Shown here piece by piece: positions 1-7,408 of a stretch of DNA of 17,478 bases (positions are counted from its first letter, which is position 1; every line of letters starts with the position of its first letter). The translations under genes were made by a program, and so were the position numbers. The notes beneath the pieces were generated by a model. It had not been told where the DNA came from. It saw only the letters and a program-made list of their open reading frames with translations, and ran no database searches. The DNA lies in assembly GCA_002338445.1 (NCBI GenBank), contig DDII01000070.1, positions 11,958 through 29,435 of the forward strand, read 5' to 3'. Source of the stretch: Cellvibrionales bacterium UBA1854. Its GTDB lineage: Bacteria; Pseudomonadota; Gammaproteobacteria; Pseudomonadales; Porticoccaceae.

Positions 1-702
1 GATCATCTTGGTGATATGGATTTCAAAGTGGCTGGAACGGCTGAGGGTATTACTGCTCTTCAGATGGATATAAAAATTGAAGGTATAACCGAAGAGATTA
101 TGGAAATTGCGCTGCAGCAGGCCATGGATGCTCGTTTACACATTCTTACTTCTATGAATACTACGTTGGCTGTTGGTCGTGAGGAGGTGGCAGATTCAGC
201 ACCACGCATGGGAGCGATGCAAATAGATGCCGATAAGATTAGAGATGTTATTGGAAAGGGTGGAGCAACCATACGAAGTTTGTGTGAGGAGACCAGTTCT
301 ACCATAGACATAACCGATGACGGGGCAGTAAAAATATACGCCGATGACAGTGCGGGCCTTCAAGCCGCTATTGATGCTATTACGGCAATCGTTGCTGAGC
401 CAGAGCCGGGGGCAATTTATGATGGTAAAGTGGTGAGAATTGTGGACTTTGGCGCTTTTGTTAATTTTATGCCAGGCACCGATGGTCTGGTGCACATATC
501 ACAGATAGCGTCTCAAAGAGTCAACAAAGTGACAGATTATTTGGCCGAAGGACAAGAAGTGCGTGTAAAGGTCTTAGAAATTGATAATCGCGGGAGAGTA
601 AAGTTGTCCATCAAAGAAGCCACTCTGGAGGAACAATCGCGTTTCGAGAGCGCTGGTGATGGAGAAAAAACAGATACTAACCCTCCCGGTTGCAGTTTAT
701 AA
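1..702 (+). CDS. pnp: Polyribonucleotide nucleotidyltransferase (PNPase), C-terminal part
   Basis: PNPase is the phosphorolytic 3'-5' exoribonuclease of the degradosome. The reading frame is open from base 1, so the 5' part lies outside the window and 233 residues remain. The first residues, DHLGDMDFKVAG, are the end of the second RNase PH domain and carry acidic residues of the catalytic site. A KH domain follows (KIRDVIGKGGATIRSL, about residues 76-91), then an S1 RNA-binding domain (from GAIYDGKVVRIVDFGAFV to RVKLSIKEA, about residues 136-206). The tail after S1 is short and polar, as is usual. The TAA at 700-702 overlaps the recN stop codon on the other strand. Identity is very secure from the KH-S1 order and near-invariant motifs. 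The visible ATG at 16 is internal, not the start. Confidence 0.97.
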   Translation, partial: DHLGDMDFKVAGTAEGITALQMDIKIEGITEEIMEIALQQAMDARLHILTSMNTTLAVGREEVADSAPRMGAMQIDADKIRDVIGKGGATIRSLCEETSSTIDITDDGAVKIYADDSAGLQAAIDAITAIVAEPEPGAIYDGKVVRIVDFGAFVNFMPGTDGLVHISQIASQRVNKVTDYLAEGQEVRVKVLEIDNRGRVKLSIKEATLEEQSRFESAGDGEKTDTNPPGCSL

Positions 703-2391
703 AAGCTCAGGTTTGATCTCCTGAGCTAATGCTAACATTTCGTGTGCATGGCCTCTCGTTTTCTCTGTAATGTTTATTCCGCCGAGCATTCTGGAAATTT
801 CTTCAACTCGATCTTCGTCATTTAGTAACGTTAGGGTGGTTGATATCTTCTCTGAGTGCAGCTTTTGTTTCTGTGCAACATAGTGATTATTTGCATGCGA
901 AGCCACTTGCGGTAAGTGTGTGATAGTTATCACTTGACTGATACTGCCAAGTTTTTTCAATAGCTGACCAATTACCTCCGCAGTTGCTCCCCCAATGCCG
1001 ACATCCACCTCGTCGAGAATTAAAGTAGGAATTTTTGAATGCTCAGCTGCCACTATCTGAATTGCGAGACTTATTCGTGATAACTCCCCGCCAGAAACTA
1101 CTTTATGCAGTTGATTGTGAGGTTGGCCGCGGTTAGTGGAGATTAAGAATTCAATTTTTTCTGCTCCTGAAGGATGGTAATCAGAATCGTTTCGAGGAAC
1201 TAATTTTATCATTAACTCTGAATCTTTCATTTCAAGCTTTGCTAATTGCACATTGATTTCAGAGGCCATTTTTTTTGCGGCTAGTTGTCTCGTATTCGAT
1301 AGTTTCTGAGCTCGATCTTTGTACAGCATGATTGTTTTTTCGTATTGTTTTTGTAGAGTCATCATTTTTTGTTCGTTTCGTTCGAGAGCTTTCAACTCGT
1401 CTTTGAGGACCAGAATGGCAGCGTCTAACTGATGAGGAGGAACCCTGTGTTTCCTCGATATTTGAAAAATTTCTGAAATTCTTTCATTCACTTCCGCAAG
1501 CTTTTGTGGATTTGAATTAAGACCGTCTAATGCTGTTTTTATTTCGTGAGTTGCTTCTTCGACTTGAATTAAGCATGAACGAAGTAAGTCTGAAACATTT
1601 TCAAGAGATTTGGGTAAATAGCTTAGCTCCCTCAGAATCGACAATGCTTCGCTGAGACTATCTCGAATGTTGTGACTCGTGTTTGGACCACATAAATTGA
1701 GCAGTCGATGGCTTTGAAGAAGTAAATGTTCAGAATTAGACAATAGCTTCTGTTCCTCCTCAAGTTTGTCAAACTCATCGGGTGCAATTGCCAATTCTTC
1801 CCATTCTTCAATTTGAAATTGTAAAAAATTTAGTCTGCCTGAATTTTTACTTAAACTACTCTCAAGTGACTCTATATCTTGCTGAATTTGATTTAATTCT
1901 AGGGCTATCTTATTTACTTCTGCACAACTTGCAGTTGCGCCAGCATAGTCATCCAGTAAAAATTTATAGTTATCTTGACGCATCAATGATTGATGTTCAT
2001 TTTGGCTGTGAATATCAACCAAGAAACTGCTTAGTTTCTGTAATTGTTGCATCGTACACGCACGCCCGTTAATGTAACCACGGGGTCGTTTCCCTTCGTT
2101 GAAAACGCGCCTTAGCACGCAATCATTGTCACTCATAAATTGCTCTTCCCGTAGCCAGTTTACAGCTCGATTAATTTTTGTTATGTCAAAACTGGCACTT
2201 ATCTCCGAGTGGCCCTTGGTTAGACCTAATGCGTCGGTGTCCGCGCGCGCCCCAAGAGTCATTGCAAGAGCATCCAGAATTAGTGATTTACCGGCTCCTG
2301 TCTTACCACTTATTGCCGAGGTCCCACTTAAAAATTCGATTTCTAAATGTTCAATTAAGGAAAAGTTATAAATATTTAATGATGTTAGCAA
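697..2391 (-). CDS. recN: DNA repair protein RecN
   Basis: RecN is an SMC-like ATPase acting in recombinational repair of double-strand breaks. I place the start at a TTG (2389-2391) because GGAGG sits 4 bases upstream and the protein then begins MLTSLNIYNFSLIEHLEIEF, the family's usual N-terminus. This gives 564 residues, against about 553 in E. coli. Extending to the GTG/ATG-like start at 2442 would add 17 unrelated residues over the promoter. Visible motifs are Walker A GKTGAGKS (residues 29-36), a long coiled-coil middle rich in Glu, Leu and Lys, the ABC signature VVSGGELSRISLAIQ, Walker B TLILDEVDVGIGG and the H-loop THLPQVA. The second Walker A residue is Lys (codon AAG), where E. coli and most relatives have Glu. 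recN converges on pnp and diverges from grpE. No canonical LexA box is visible. Confidence 0.97.
   Translation of the reverse strand: MLTSLNIYNFSLIEHLEIEFLSGTSAISGKTGAGKSLILDALAMTLGARADTDALGLTKGHSEISASFDITKINRAVNWLREEQFMSDNDCVLRRVFNEGKRPRGYINGRACTMQQLQKLSSFLVDIHSQNEHQSLMRQDNYKFLLDDYAGATASCAEVNKIALELNQIQQDIESLESSLSKNSGRLNFLQFQIEEWEELAIAPDEFDKLEEEQKLLSNSEHLLLQSHRLLNLCGPNTSHNIRDSLSEALSILRELSYLPKSLENVSDLLRSCLIQVEEATHEIKTALDGLNSNPQKLAEVNERISEIFQISRKHRVPPHQLDAAILVLKDELKALERNEQKMMTLQKQYEKTIMLYKDRAQKLSNTRQLAAKKMASEINVQLAKLEMKDSELMIKLVPRNDSDYHPSGAEKIEFLISTNRGQPHNQLHKVVSGGELSRISLAIQIVAAEHSKIPTLILDEVDVGIGGATAEVIGQLLKKLGSISQVITITHLPQVASHANNHYVAQKQKLHSEKISTTLTLLNDEDRVEEISRMLGGINITEKTRGHAHEMLALAQEIKPELL
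705..726. terminator. Hairpin between convergent pnp and recN
   Basis: A 7-bp perfect stem, GCTCAGG (705-711) with CCTGAGC (720-726), closes an 8-base loop; an A-T pair extends it by one. It starts two bases after the pnp stop. It lies inside the last codons of recN. On the minus strand the stem is followed by TTTTAT, so it could act as a weak intrinsic terminator for recN. On the plus strand there is no T run, so for pnp it is more likely a 3'-end-stabilising hairpin. Function is inferred. Confidence 0.5.
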
Positions 2392-2413
2392 TGTTCCTCC
2401 CTGTTTTTCCTTG

Positions 2414-2442
2414 TTTATACACTTCCAACTCGTATATGGCAA
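2414..2442 (-). promoter_or_regulatory. Sigma-70-type promoter for recN
   Basis: Read on the minus strand, a -35 box TTGCCA (2437-2442) and a -10 box TATAAA (2414-2419) each match 5 of 6 consensus bases, with an ideal 17-base spacer. Transcription would start around 2406-2408, about 15 bases before the TTG start at 2391, which is just enough for the GGAGG ribosome site. No CTGT-N8-ACAG operator overlaps it. Confidence 0.7.
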
Positions 2443-2445
2443 TTG

Positions 2446-2475
2446 CTTGAAACTAATTTGTTTATCCCCATATTA
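2446..2475 (+). promoter_or_regulatory. Sigma-32 heat-shock promoter for grpE
   Basis: CTTGAAA (2446-2452), 13 bases, then CCCCATATTA (2466-2475) is an essentially perfect match to the RpoH consensus (CTTGAAA, 11-16 bases, CCCCATnTA). It faces grpE, whose GTG start is about 40 bases downstream. Heat-shock control of grpE-dnaK-dnaJ is established in proteobacteria; use of this exact site is inferred from sequence. Confidence 0.88.
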
Positions 2476-2516
2476 CGAATAGAGGCAAATATGTTAAATG
2501 TTTACAGGAGTGTTCA

Positions 2517-3062
2517 GTGTCACAGGAAAATGATAAAGAGTCCGAAAGCATTACTGACTCTGAGAAAAACACGAATGATGAGTCTGAAACGTTTGAAAAA
2601 CAAGATCAAACAGAGGCAGACGACACTCACCGTGAGTTGATAGAGGTTAAGGATAAAGTCCTTCGTATTCAAGCGGAAATGCAAAATGTTCGTCGTCGGG
2701 CACAGCGAGACGTAGAAAATGCTCATAAATTTGCGCTAGATAAGTTTGTGTCCGCATTAATACCCGTTGTTGATAATCTCGATAGGGCGATTGATACAAT
2801 TAACGAAGCTGATGAAGCTCAGAGGCCAGTTGCTGACGGTCTCAAGTTGACATTGAAAAGCTTCCTAGACGTTTTAACACAATTTAATGTAGAGCAGGTT
2901 GACCCGTCCGGAGTACCTTTTGACGCAGAGCTGCACCAAGCAGTTAGTACGGTACTAAACAGTGAAGTAGAGCCAAATACTGTCATTGATGTCTATCAGA
3001 AAGGCTATGTACTCAATGGCCGATTAGTACGACCAGCAATGGTAACGGTCGCAAAAGTTTGA
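2517..3062 (+). CDS. grpE: Nucleotide exchange factor GrpE
   Basis: GrpE releases ADP from DnaK and so resets the chaperone cycle; it is a cytoplasmic dimer. The start is a GTG at 2517, with CAGGAG at 2505-2510 six bases upstream, giving 181 residues (E. coli 197). The N-terminus is acidic and low-complexity (residues 1-40). A long helix follows (about 41-90, including RIQAEMQNVRRRAQRD), then PVVDNLDRAI and the C-terminal beta domain ending VYQKGYVLNGRLVRPAMVTVAKV, which is the family signature. It is the first gene of the chaperone operon, directly behind a sigma-32 promoter, and lies 101 bases before dnaK. Confidence 0.97.
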   Translation: MSQENDKESESITDSEKNTNDESETFEKQDQTEADDTHRELIEVKDKVLRIQAEMQNVRRRAQRDVENAHKFALDKFVSALIPVVDNLDRAIDTINEADEAQRPVADGLKLTLKSFLDVLTQFNVEQVDPSGVPFDAELHQAVSTVLNSEVEPNTVIDVYQKGYVLNGRLVRPAMVTVAKV

Positions 3063-3067
3063 CGAGA

Positions 3068-3096
3068 CTTGAATTAAAAGAATTAATGCCCAAATA
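3068..3096 (+). promoter_or_regulatory. Second sigma-32-like promoter, before dnaK
   Basis: In the grpE-dnaK gap, CTTGAAT (3068-3074) is followed after 13 bases by GCCCAAATA (3088-3096). The spacer length equals that of the grpE promoter, and the CTTGAA and CCC-A--T cores are kept, though the match is weaker. It would give dnaK its own heat-shock start about 60 bases before the ATG, in addition to read-through from grpE. Inferred from sequence only. Confidence 0.6.
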
Positions 3097-3163
3097 CTAA
3101 AATATAAGTTTAGAGGCAAAGAATTCAAAATTACCCTGAAGAAATTCATAGGAGAAACCTGTA

Positions 3164-5089
3164 ATGGGAAAAATAATTGGAATTGACCTGGGAACAACCA
3201 ACTCGTGTGTTTCAGTGCTCGAGGGAGAGAAGCCAAAGGTAATCGAAAATTCGGAAGGGTCCCGAACTACCCCTTCGGTTGTTGCGTTTGCAGATGATGG
3301 AGAAATTTTAGTTGGTCAGTCTGCGAAACGACAGGCAGTTACTAACCCAACGAACACCGTTTATGCGGTTAAGCGCTTAATTGGTCGTCGATTTGAAGAC
3401 AGGGTTGTTCAGAAAGACATCGAGATGGTTCCCTATAAAATTGTTAAGGCAGACAATGGTGATGCATGGGTTGAGATTAAGGGAGAGAGTAAAGCAGCGC
3501 CTCAAATCTCTGCTGAAGTTCTCAAGAAAATGAAGAAAACTGCAGAAGATTATATTGGCGAAAATATTTCCGAAGCGGTCATTACTGTACCAGCATACTT
3601 TAATGATTCCCAACGACAAGCTACTAAGGATGCAGGGCGCATTGCCGGATTGGACGTGAAGCGAATTATAAACGAGCCAACCGCTGCGGCCCTGGCATAT
3701 GGAATTGACAAGGTCTCTGGTGATCGTGTGGTGGCTGTTTATGATCTGGGGGGAGGTACTTTTGATATCTCGATTATCGAAATTGCGGATGTTGATGGTG
3801 AAAAGCAGTTCGAAGTGTTAGCGACAAATGGAGACACGTTCCTTGGTGGGGAGGATTTTGATTTAAGGTTAATCGAATATTTGTCGCAAGAATTCAAGAG
3901 TGAGAGCGGGATGGACCTGCATGGAGACCCGCTTGCAATGCAACGCCTTAAAGAGGCAGCTGAAAAAGCAAAAATTGAACTATCATCAAGTCAGCAGACA
4001 GAAGTTAATCTTCCATACATCACGGCTGATGCAACTGGCCCCAAGCATCTTGTGGTTAAATTGACACGCAGTAAATTGGAAGCGCTTGTTGAGGAATTAG
4101 TCGAGAGATCATTGGAACCATTGAGAATTGCCTTGAAAGATGCGGATAAAAGTGCGTCTGAAATAGATGAGATTATTTTAGTGGGGGGACAGACTCGTAT
4201 GCCCTTAGTGCAAGAGCGAGTGTCAGCATTTTTTGGAAAAGAACCAAGAAAAGACGTCAATCCGGATGAAGCTGTAGCTGTTGGTGCAGCTTTACAAGGT
4301 GCAGTTTTAGCGGGGGATGTGACCGATGTGCTTCTTCTTGACGTTACGCCCCTGACCCTTGGCATTGAGACCATGGGTAGCGTTGCTACTCCCGTCATAG
4401 AGAAGAATACTACGATTCCCACGAAAAAGTCGCAGATTTTTTCGACGGCTGATGATAATCAGACAGCAGTGACGATACACGTTGTGCAAGGCGAGAGAAA
4501 GCAGGCGATTCAAAATAAGTCTCTCGGTAGATTTGACCTGGCTGATATTCCTCCAGCGCCGCGAGGAATGCCACAAATCGAGGTCACATTCGACATAGAT
4601 GCTAATGGGATACTGAATGTAAGTGCTAAAGATAAAGCGACAGGTAAAGAACAATCAATCGTTATTAAAGCGTCATCGGGTCTTTCTGATGAAGAAATCG
4701 AGTCAATGGTTCGTGATGCGGAGGCAAATGCAGAAGAGGACAAGCGTTTTGCAGATCTGGTTCAAGCCAGAAATGCTGCGGACGGGATTGCTCATGCTGC
4801 AACCAAAACAATTCAGGAAGCGGGTGAAAAGATTGGTGATGCGGAGAAAGGTGCGATCGAGGAGGCAGTAAAAGCAGTTGAAGAGGCTGTTCAGGGCGAC
4901 GACAAGGATAAGATCGATTCAGCAGCAAAAACTTTATCTGAAATGTCGTCAGAGCTTGCACAAAAGCTTTATGCAAATCAAAATCAGGCTCAGGGCGCTG
5001 ACAGTAAAACCGATGAAAATACAAGCGATGGTAACGAAGACGTTATGGATGCCGAATTTGAAGAGGTTAAAGAGGAAACAAAGAAATAG
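3164..5089 (+). CDS. dnaK: Chaperone DnaK (Hsp70)
   Basis: DnaK is the ATP-driven Hsp70 that binds exposed hydrophobic peptide stretches, working with DnaJ and GrpE. It has 641 residues, close to E. coli (638). The ATG at 3164 follows AGGAGA at 3150-3155 by 8 bases. The N-terminal nucleotide-binding domain opens with GIDLGTTNS (residues 6-14), and the second phosphate motif YDLGGGTFDISI lies near residue 200. The conserved linker DVLLLDVTPLTLGIE precedes the substrate-binding beta domain. The C-terminal helical lid ends in a variable Gln/Asp-rich stretch and the conserved acidic tail MDAEFEEVKEE. The gene lies between grpE and dnaJ, and a strong terminator stands 39 bases after its stop. Nothing is missing or unusual. 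Confidence 0.99.
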   Translation: MGKIIGIDLGTTNSCVSVLEGEKPKVIENSEGSRTTPSVVAFADDGEILVGQSAKRQAVTNPTNTVYAVKRLIGRRFEDRVVQKDIEMVPYKIVKADNGDAWVEIKGESKAAPQISAEVLKKMKKTAEDYIGENISEAVITVPAYFNDSQRQATKDAGRIAGLDVKRIINEPTAAALAYGIDKVSGDRVVAVYDLGGGTFDISIIEIADVDGEKQFEVLATNGDTFLGGEDFDLRLIEYLSQEFKSESGMDLHGDPLAMQRLKEAAEKAKIELSSSQQTEVNLPYITADATGPKHLVVKLTRSKLEALVEELVERSLEPLRIALKDADKSASEIDEIILVGGQTRMPLVQERVSAFFGKEPRKDVNPDEAVAVGAALQGAVLAGDVTDVLLLDVTPLTLGIETMGSVATPVIEKNTTIPTKKSQIFSTADDNQTAVTIHVVQGERKQAIQNKSLGRFDLADIPPAPRGMPQIEVTFDIDANGILNVSAKDKATGKEQSIVIKASSGLSDEEIESMVRDAEANAEEDKRFADLVQARNAADGIAHAATKTIQEAGEKIGDAEKGAIEEAVKAVEEAVQGDDKDKIDSAAKTLSEMSSELAQKLYANQNQAQGADSKTDENTSDGNEDVMDAEFEEVKEETKK

Positions 5090-5128
5090 CAATCAGAGGA
5101 TGCACAGTGTTCAAGTGAGTTTCTTTCA

Positions 5129-5158
5129 GGCGCGAACAAACCGTTCGCGCCTTTTTTT
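5129..5158 (+). terminator. Intrinsic terminator between dnaK and dnaJ
   Basis: A perfect 9-bp GC-rich stem, GGCGCGAAC (5129-5137) with GTTCGCGCC (5143-5151), with a 5-base loop, is followed by seven T (5152-5158). It is a textbook Rho-independent terminator. It should cut most grpE-dnaK transcripts before dnaJ, lowering DnaJ relative to DnaK, since I see no promoter between it and dnaJ. Confidence 0.92.
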
Positions 5159-5190
5159 AGTAGTACCGTCAGGTGATGGATAGCGAGTTT

Positions 5191-6309
5191 ATGGCAAAAC
5201 GCGATTATTATGATGTTTTAGGAGTAAGTAGAGATGCTTCTGGCAGCGAGATCAAAAAGGCATTTCGTCGGACCGCAATGAAATATCATCCAGATCGTAA
5301 TCCGGACAATCAACAGGCCGAAGAAAAGTTCAAAGAGGCGCAGGAGGCATATGAAGTTCTGAGTGACGGAGAAAGAAAGGGTAATTACGACCGTTTTGGA
5401 CATACTAATACTGGTAATGCTCAAAGCTCTGGTGCTGGTTTTAGCGATATATTCGGGGACGTTTTCGGAGATATTTTTGGTGGTTCTGGCGCAGGCTCTA
5501 ACCGCGGCGGGCCTACGCGAGGTTCAGATCTCCGCTACGATCTTCAGCTGGAGTTAGAGGATGCGGTGCGCGGAAAGACAGTGGAAATTAATATTCCAAC
5601 TAAGGACACTTGCGCTACTTGCAAAGGTTCAGGGGCACGGCCCGGTTCTTCACCCCGAACTTGTAATTCATGTCAAGGTGCAGGCCAAGTGAGGATGTCT
5701 CAGGGCTTTTTTTCTGTGCAACAAACCTGTCCAAAGTGCAGAGGGCGGGGACAAATGATTACCGATCCATGTGGCGAGTGTCATGGTCAGGGGGTTTTAG
5801 AAAAGAGTAAGACATTGTCGGTAAAAATTCCTCCAGGCGTTGACACGGGAGATAGGATTAGACTTTCTGGAAAAGGTGAAGCTGGTCCGCACGGGGGAGC
5901 AAATGGGGATCTTTATGTCCAAATGAACGTGGCTGAGCACAATATTTTTGTTCGGGATGGAGCAAATTTACATTGTGAAGTCCCAATAAGTTTCAGCCAA
6001 GCTGCACTGGGAGGAGAACTAGAAGTTCCTACCTTGTCTGGGAGAGTGAAGTTGAAAGTGCCTCCAGAAACGCAGACAGGTAAGCTATTTCGGTTGAGAG
6101 GGAAAGGGGTGACTCAGGTTCGAAGTGCGGGAGTGGGTGATCTCCTTTGCAGAGTGTCTGTTGAAACACCAGTAAATTTGTCGTCAAAACAAATAAAGCT
6201 ACTCGAGACGTTCGACAAGAGCCTTGAAGCGAGCAGCAGGCACTCCCCGCGGAGTAACAGTTGGTTTGGAGGTGTGAAAACCTTTTTCGATAACCTCACT
6301 AAAGGTTAG
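5191..6309 (+). CDS. dnaJ: Co-chaperone DnaJ (Hsp40, type I)
   Basis: DnaJ delivers substrates to DnaK and stimulates its ATPase. I choose the ATG at 5191 because it gives MAKRDYYDVLGV, the standard N-terminus; in-frame GTG 5173 and ATG 5176 would add 5-6 residues. The ribosome site is weak. The product has 372 residues (E. coli 376). The order is: J domain (1-70, with HPD at 33-35), Gly/Phe-rich region (about 83-107), then four CxxCxGxG zinc repeats starting at Cys141, Cys158, Cys180 and Cys194, then the C-terminal substrate-binding domains. It follows dnaK across an intrinsic terminator and is 35 bases from dapB, so dapB may be partly co-transcribed with it. Confidence 0.97.
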   Translation: MAKRDYYDVLGVSRDASGSEIKKAFRRTAMKYHPDRNPDNQQAEEKFKEAQEAYEVLSDGERKGNYDRFGHTNTGNAQSSGAGFSDIFGDVFGDIFGGSGAGSNRGGPTRGSDLRYDLQLELEDAVRGKTVEINIPTKDTCATCKGSGARPGSSPRTCNSCQGAGQVRMSQGFFSVQQTCPKCRGRGQMITDPCGECHGQGVLEKSKTLSVKIPPGVDTGDRIRLSGKGEAGPHGGANGDLYVQMNVAEHNIFVRDGANLHCEVPISFSQAALGGELEVPTLSGRVKLKVPPETQTGKLFRLRGKGVTQVRSAGVGDLLCRVSVETPVNLSSKQIKLLETFDKSLEASSRHSPRSNSWFGGVKTFFDNLTKG

Positions 6310-6344
6310 AGTTTTATACGTTTTAAAAATTTGGGCGTCAATAT

Positions 6345-7151
6345 ATGTTAAGTGTAGTTATTAGCGGAGCTAATGGTCGAATGGGACGAACTCTAACAGC
6401 CCTTTTGGCAGAGACTGCTGACGCACGTTTGGTAGGTGCGGCAGAAAGCCCTAATTGTAATTATATTGGATCAGATGTCGGAGAACTGTCCGGTGTAGGC
6501 AAGATTGGAATAACTATTGTGGGAACATTGCAAGCAGCGTCGGACAACCTTGATGTGTTAATCGACTTTTCGTCCGTTTCTTCAACGCCTGCGAACGCTG
6601 AATGGTGTGCGAAACTAGGAATTCCCATAGTGATCGGAACTACTGGATTGAACGAAGCAGATTTAAAACGGATTGATTTAGCAAGCAGAAAAATCCCAAT
6701 ATGTATGGCTAGTAATTTTTCTATTGGCGTCAATCTTTGCTACCGACTGGTGGAGATAGCGGCTGATGCTTTGAAAAATGATGATGTAGACATCGAAGTT
6801 TGTGAAGCACACCATAACAAAAAGTTGGATGCACCCTCTGGTACGGCGCTATCTCTCGGACACGTTATCGCTAATGCTCGGGGGCAAGATTTAGATGAGG
6901 TGGCTGTATATGATCGTAAGAGTCAATTCGTAAAGAGAATTCCTCAATCTATCGGTTTTACAAGCATCAGAGGGGGGGACATTGTAGGTGATCACAAAGT
7001 CTTGTTTGCGGGTGAAGGAGAACTCGTTGAAATAACTCATCGCGCATCAAGTCGAATGGCATTCGCGAGAGGGGCGCTTCGGGCATCAAGGTGGTTGATA
7101 CAAAAGCCGCCTGGTCTCTATAATATGCAACACGTACTTGGGTTCAATTGA
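6345..7151 (+). CDS. dapB: 4-hydroxy-tetrahydrodipicolinate reductase
   Basis: DapB catalyses the NAD(P)H-dependent reduction in the diaminopimelate/lysine pathway, feeding lysine and peptidoglycan synthesis. It has 268 residues (E. coli 273). The Rossmann motif SGANGRMG lies at residues 7-13 after a short first strand, GTTG is at 98-101, and the catalytic segment EAHHNKKLDAPSGTA has His156 and Lys160, matching E. coli His159 and Lys163. The C-terminus contains GDHKVLFAGEGE and ITHRASSR, typical of the family. The ATG at 6345 lacks a strong ribosome site; a GGG run lies 9-11 bases upstream. It sits 35 bases after dnaJ, and a terminator 136 bases beyond its stop separates it from carA. Confidence 0.97.
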   Translation: MLSVVISGANGRMGRTLTALLAETADARLVGAAESPNCNYIGSDVGELSGVGKIGITIVGTLQAASDNLDVLIDFSSVSSTPANAEWCAKLGIPIVIGTTGLNEADLKRIDLASRKIPICMASNFSIGVNLCYRLVEIAADALKNDDVDIEVCEAHHNKKLDAPSGTALSLGHVIANARGQDLDEVAVYDRKSQFVKRIPQSIGFTSIRGGDIVGDHKVLFAGEGELVEITHRASSRMAFARGALRASRWLIQKPPGLYNMQHVLGFN

Positions 7152-7189
7152 CTTTTATATCAATTTCTTAATTATATAGGCGACCTGGC

Positions 7190-7217
7190 TGGACAATAAA
7201 CATTACTTTTCTATACA
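7190..7217 (+). promoter_or_regulatory. Candidate promoter in the dapB-carA gap
   Basis: TGGACA (7190-7195, 5 of 6 to the -35 consensus) and TATACA (7212-7217, 4 of 6 to the -10 consensus) are 16 bases apart. A transcript starting near 7225 would run only about 100 bases to the terminator ending at 7323 and contains no convincing open frame, so it would be either a small RNA or an attenuated leader. Weak evidence. Confidence 0.3.
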
Positions 7218-7220
7218 CTG

Positions 7221-7269
7221 TTGACTCGGTTGTTTTGACTGGATTGTAAACTCAATTGGAGTGTTGACT
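7221..7269 (+). repeat. Three copies of TTGACT upstream of the carA terminator
   Basis: TTGACT occurs at 7221-7226, 7235-7240 and 7264-7269. The first and third share the longer TGTTGACT. They might be -35-like boxes or binding half-sites, but none has a good -10 box at the right distance. They may also be chance. Confidence 0.3.
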
Positions 7270-7286
7270 TAGATTAGTAACCCTGT

Positions 7287-7323
7287 AAACGAGATGAGAC
7301 TTTGATTCTCATCTCGTTTTTTT
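7287..7323 (+). terminator. Strong intrinsic terminator between dapB and carA
   Basis: A perfect 12-bp stem (7288-7299 with 7307-7318; arms AACGAGATGAGA and TCTCATCTCGTT) closes a 7-base loop and runs into seven T (7317-7323). It ends upstream transcription, probably the dnaJ-dapB message, before the carAB promoter, or it terminates a short leader started at about 7225. Confidence 0.9.
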
Positions 7324-7372
7324 ATGTCTGGTGGGTAGGCCTCATTATTTAAAGCGGAAATTTGTTGTGGCG

Positions 7373-7381
7373 TGATAAAAT
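7373..7381 (+). promoter_or_regulatory. Candidate extended -10 promoter for carA
   Basis: TGATAAAAT (7373-7381) is a TGn extended -10 box with TAAAAT matching 5 of 6 bases. There is no good -35 box 16-18 bases upstream, as is tolerated for extended -10 promoters. Transcription would begin about 20 bases before the carA GTG. I see no recognisable ArgR or PurR operator beside it. Confidence 0.4.
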
Positions 7382-7408
7382 TTGAGAGATTCTCTTGGAG
7401 GAGAGTTT

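Noticed and set aside
2392..2442. Longer RecN start at 2442
   Set aside because: The added 17 residues match nothing in the family, overlap the promoter, and the TTG at 2391 has a strong ribosome site.
2392..2445. LexA operator for recN
   Set aside because: recN is SOS-controlled in E. coli, but no CTGT-N8-ACAG is present here on either strand; TGTTTATACA is too short to count.
3991..4422. 143-residue open frame antisense to dnaK
   Set aside because: Long antisense frames inside Hsp70 genes are a known by-product of their codon use. There is no ribosome site, and the sense frame is certain.
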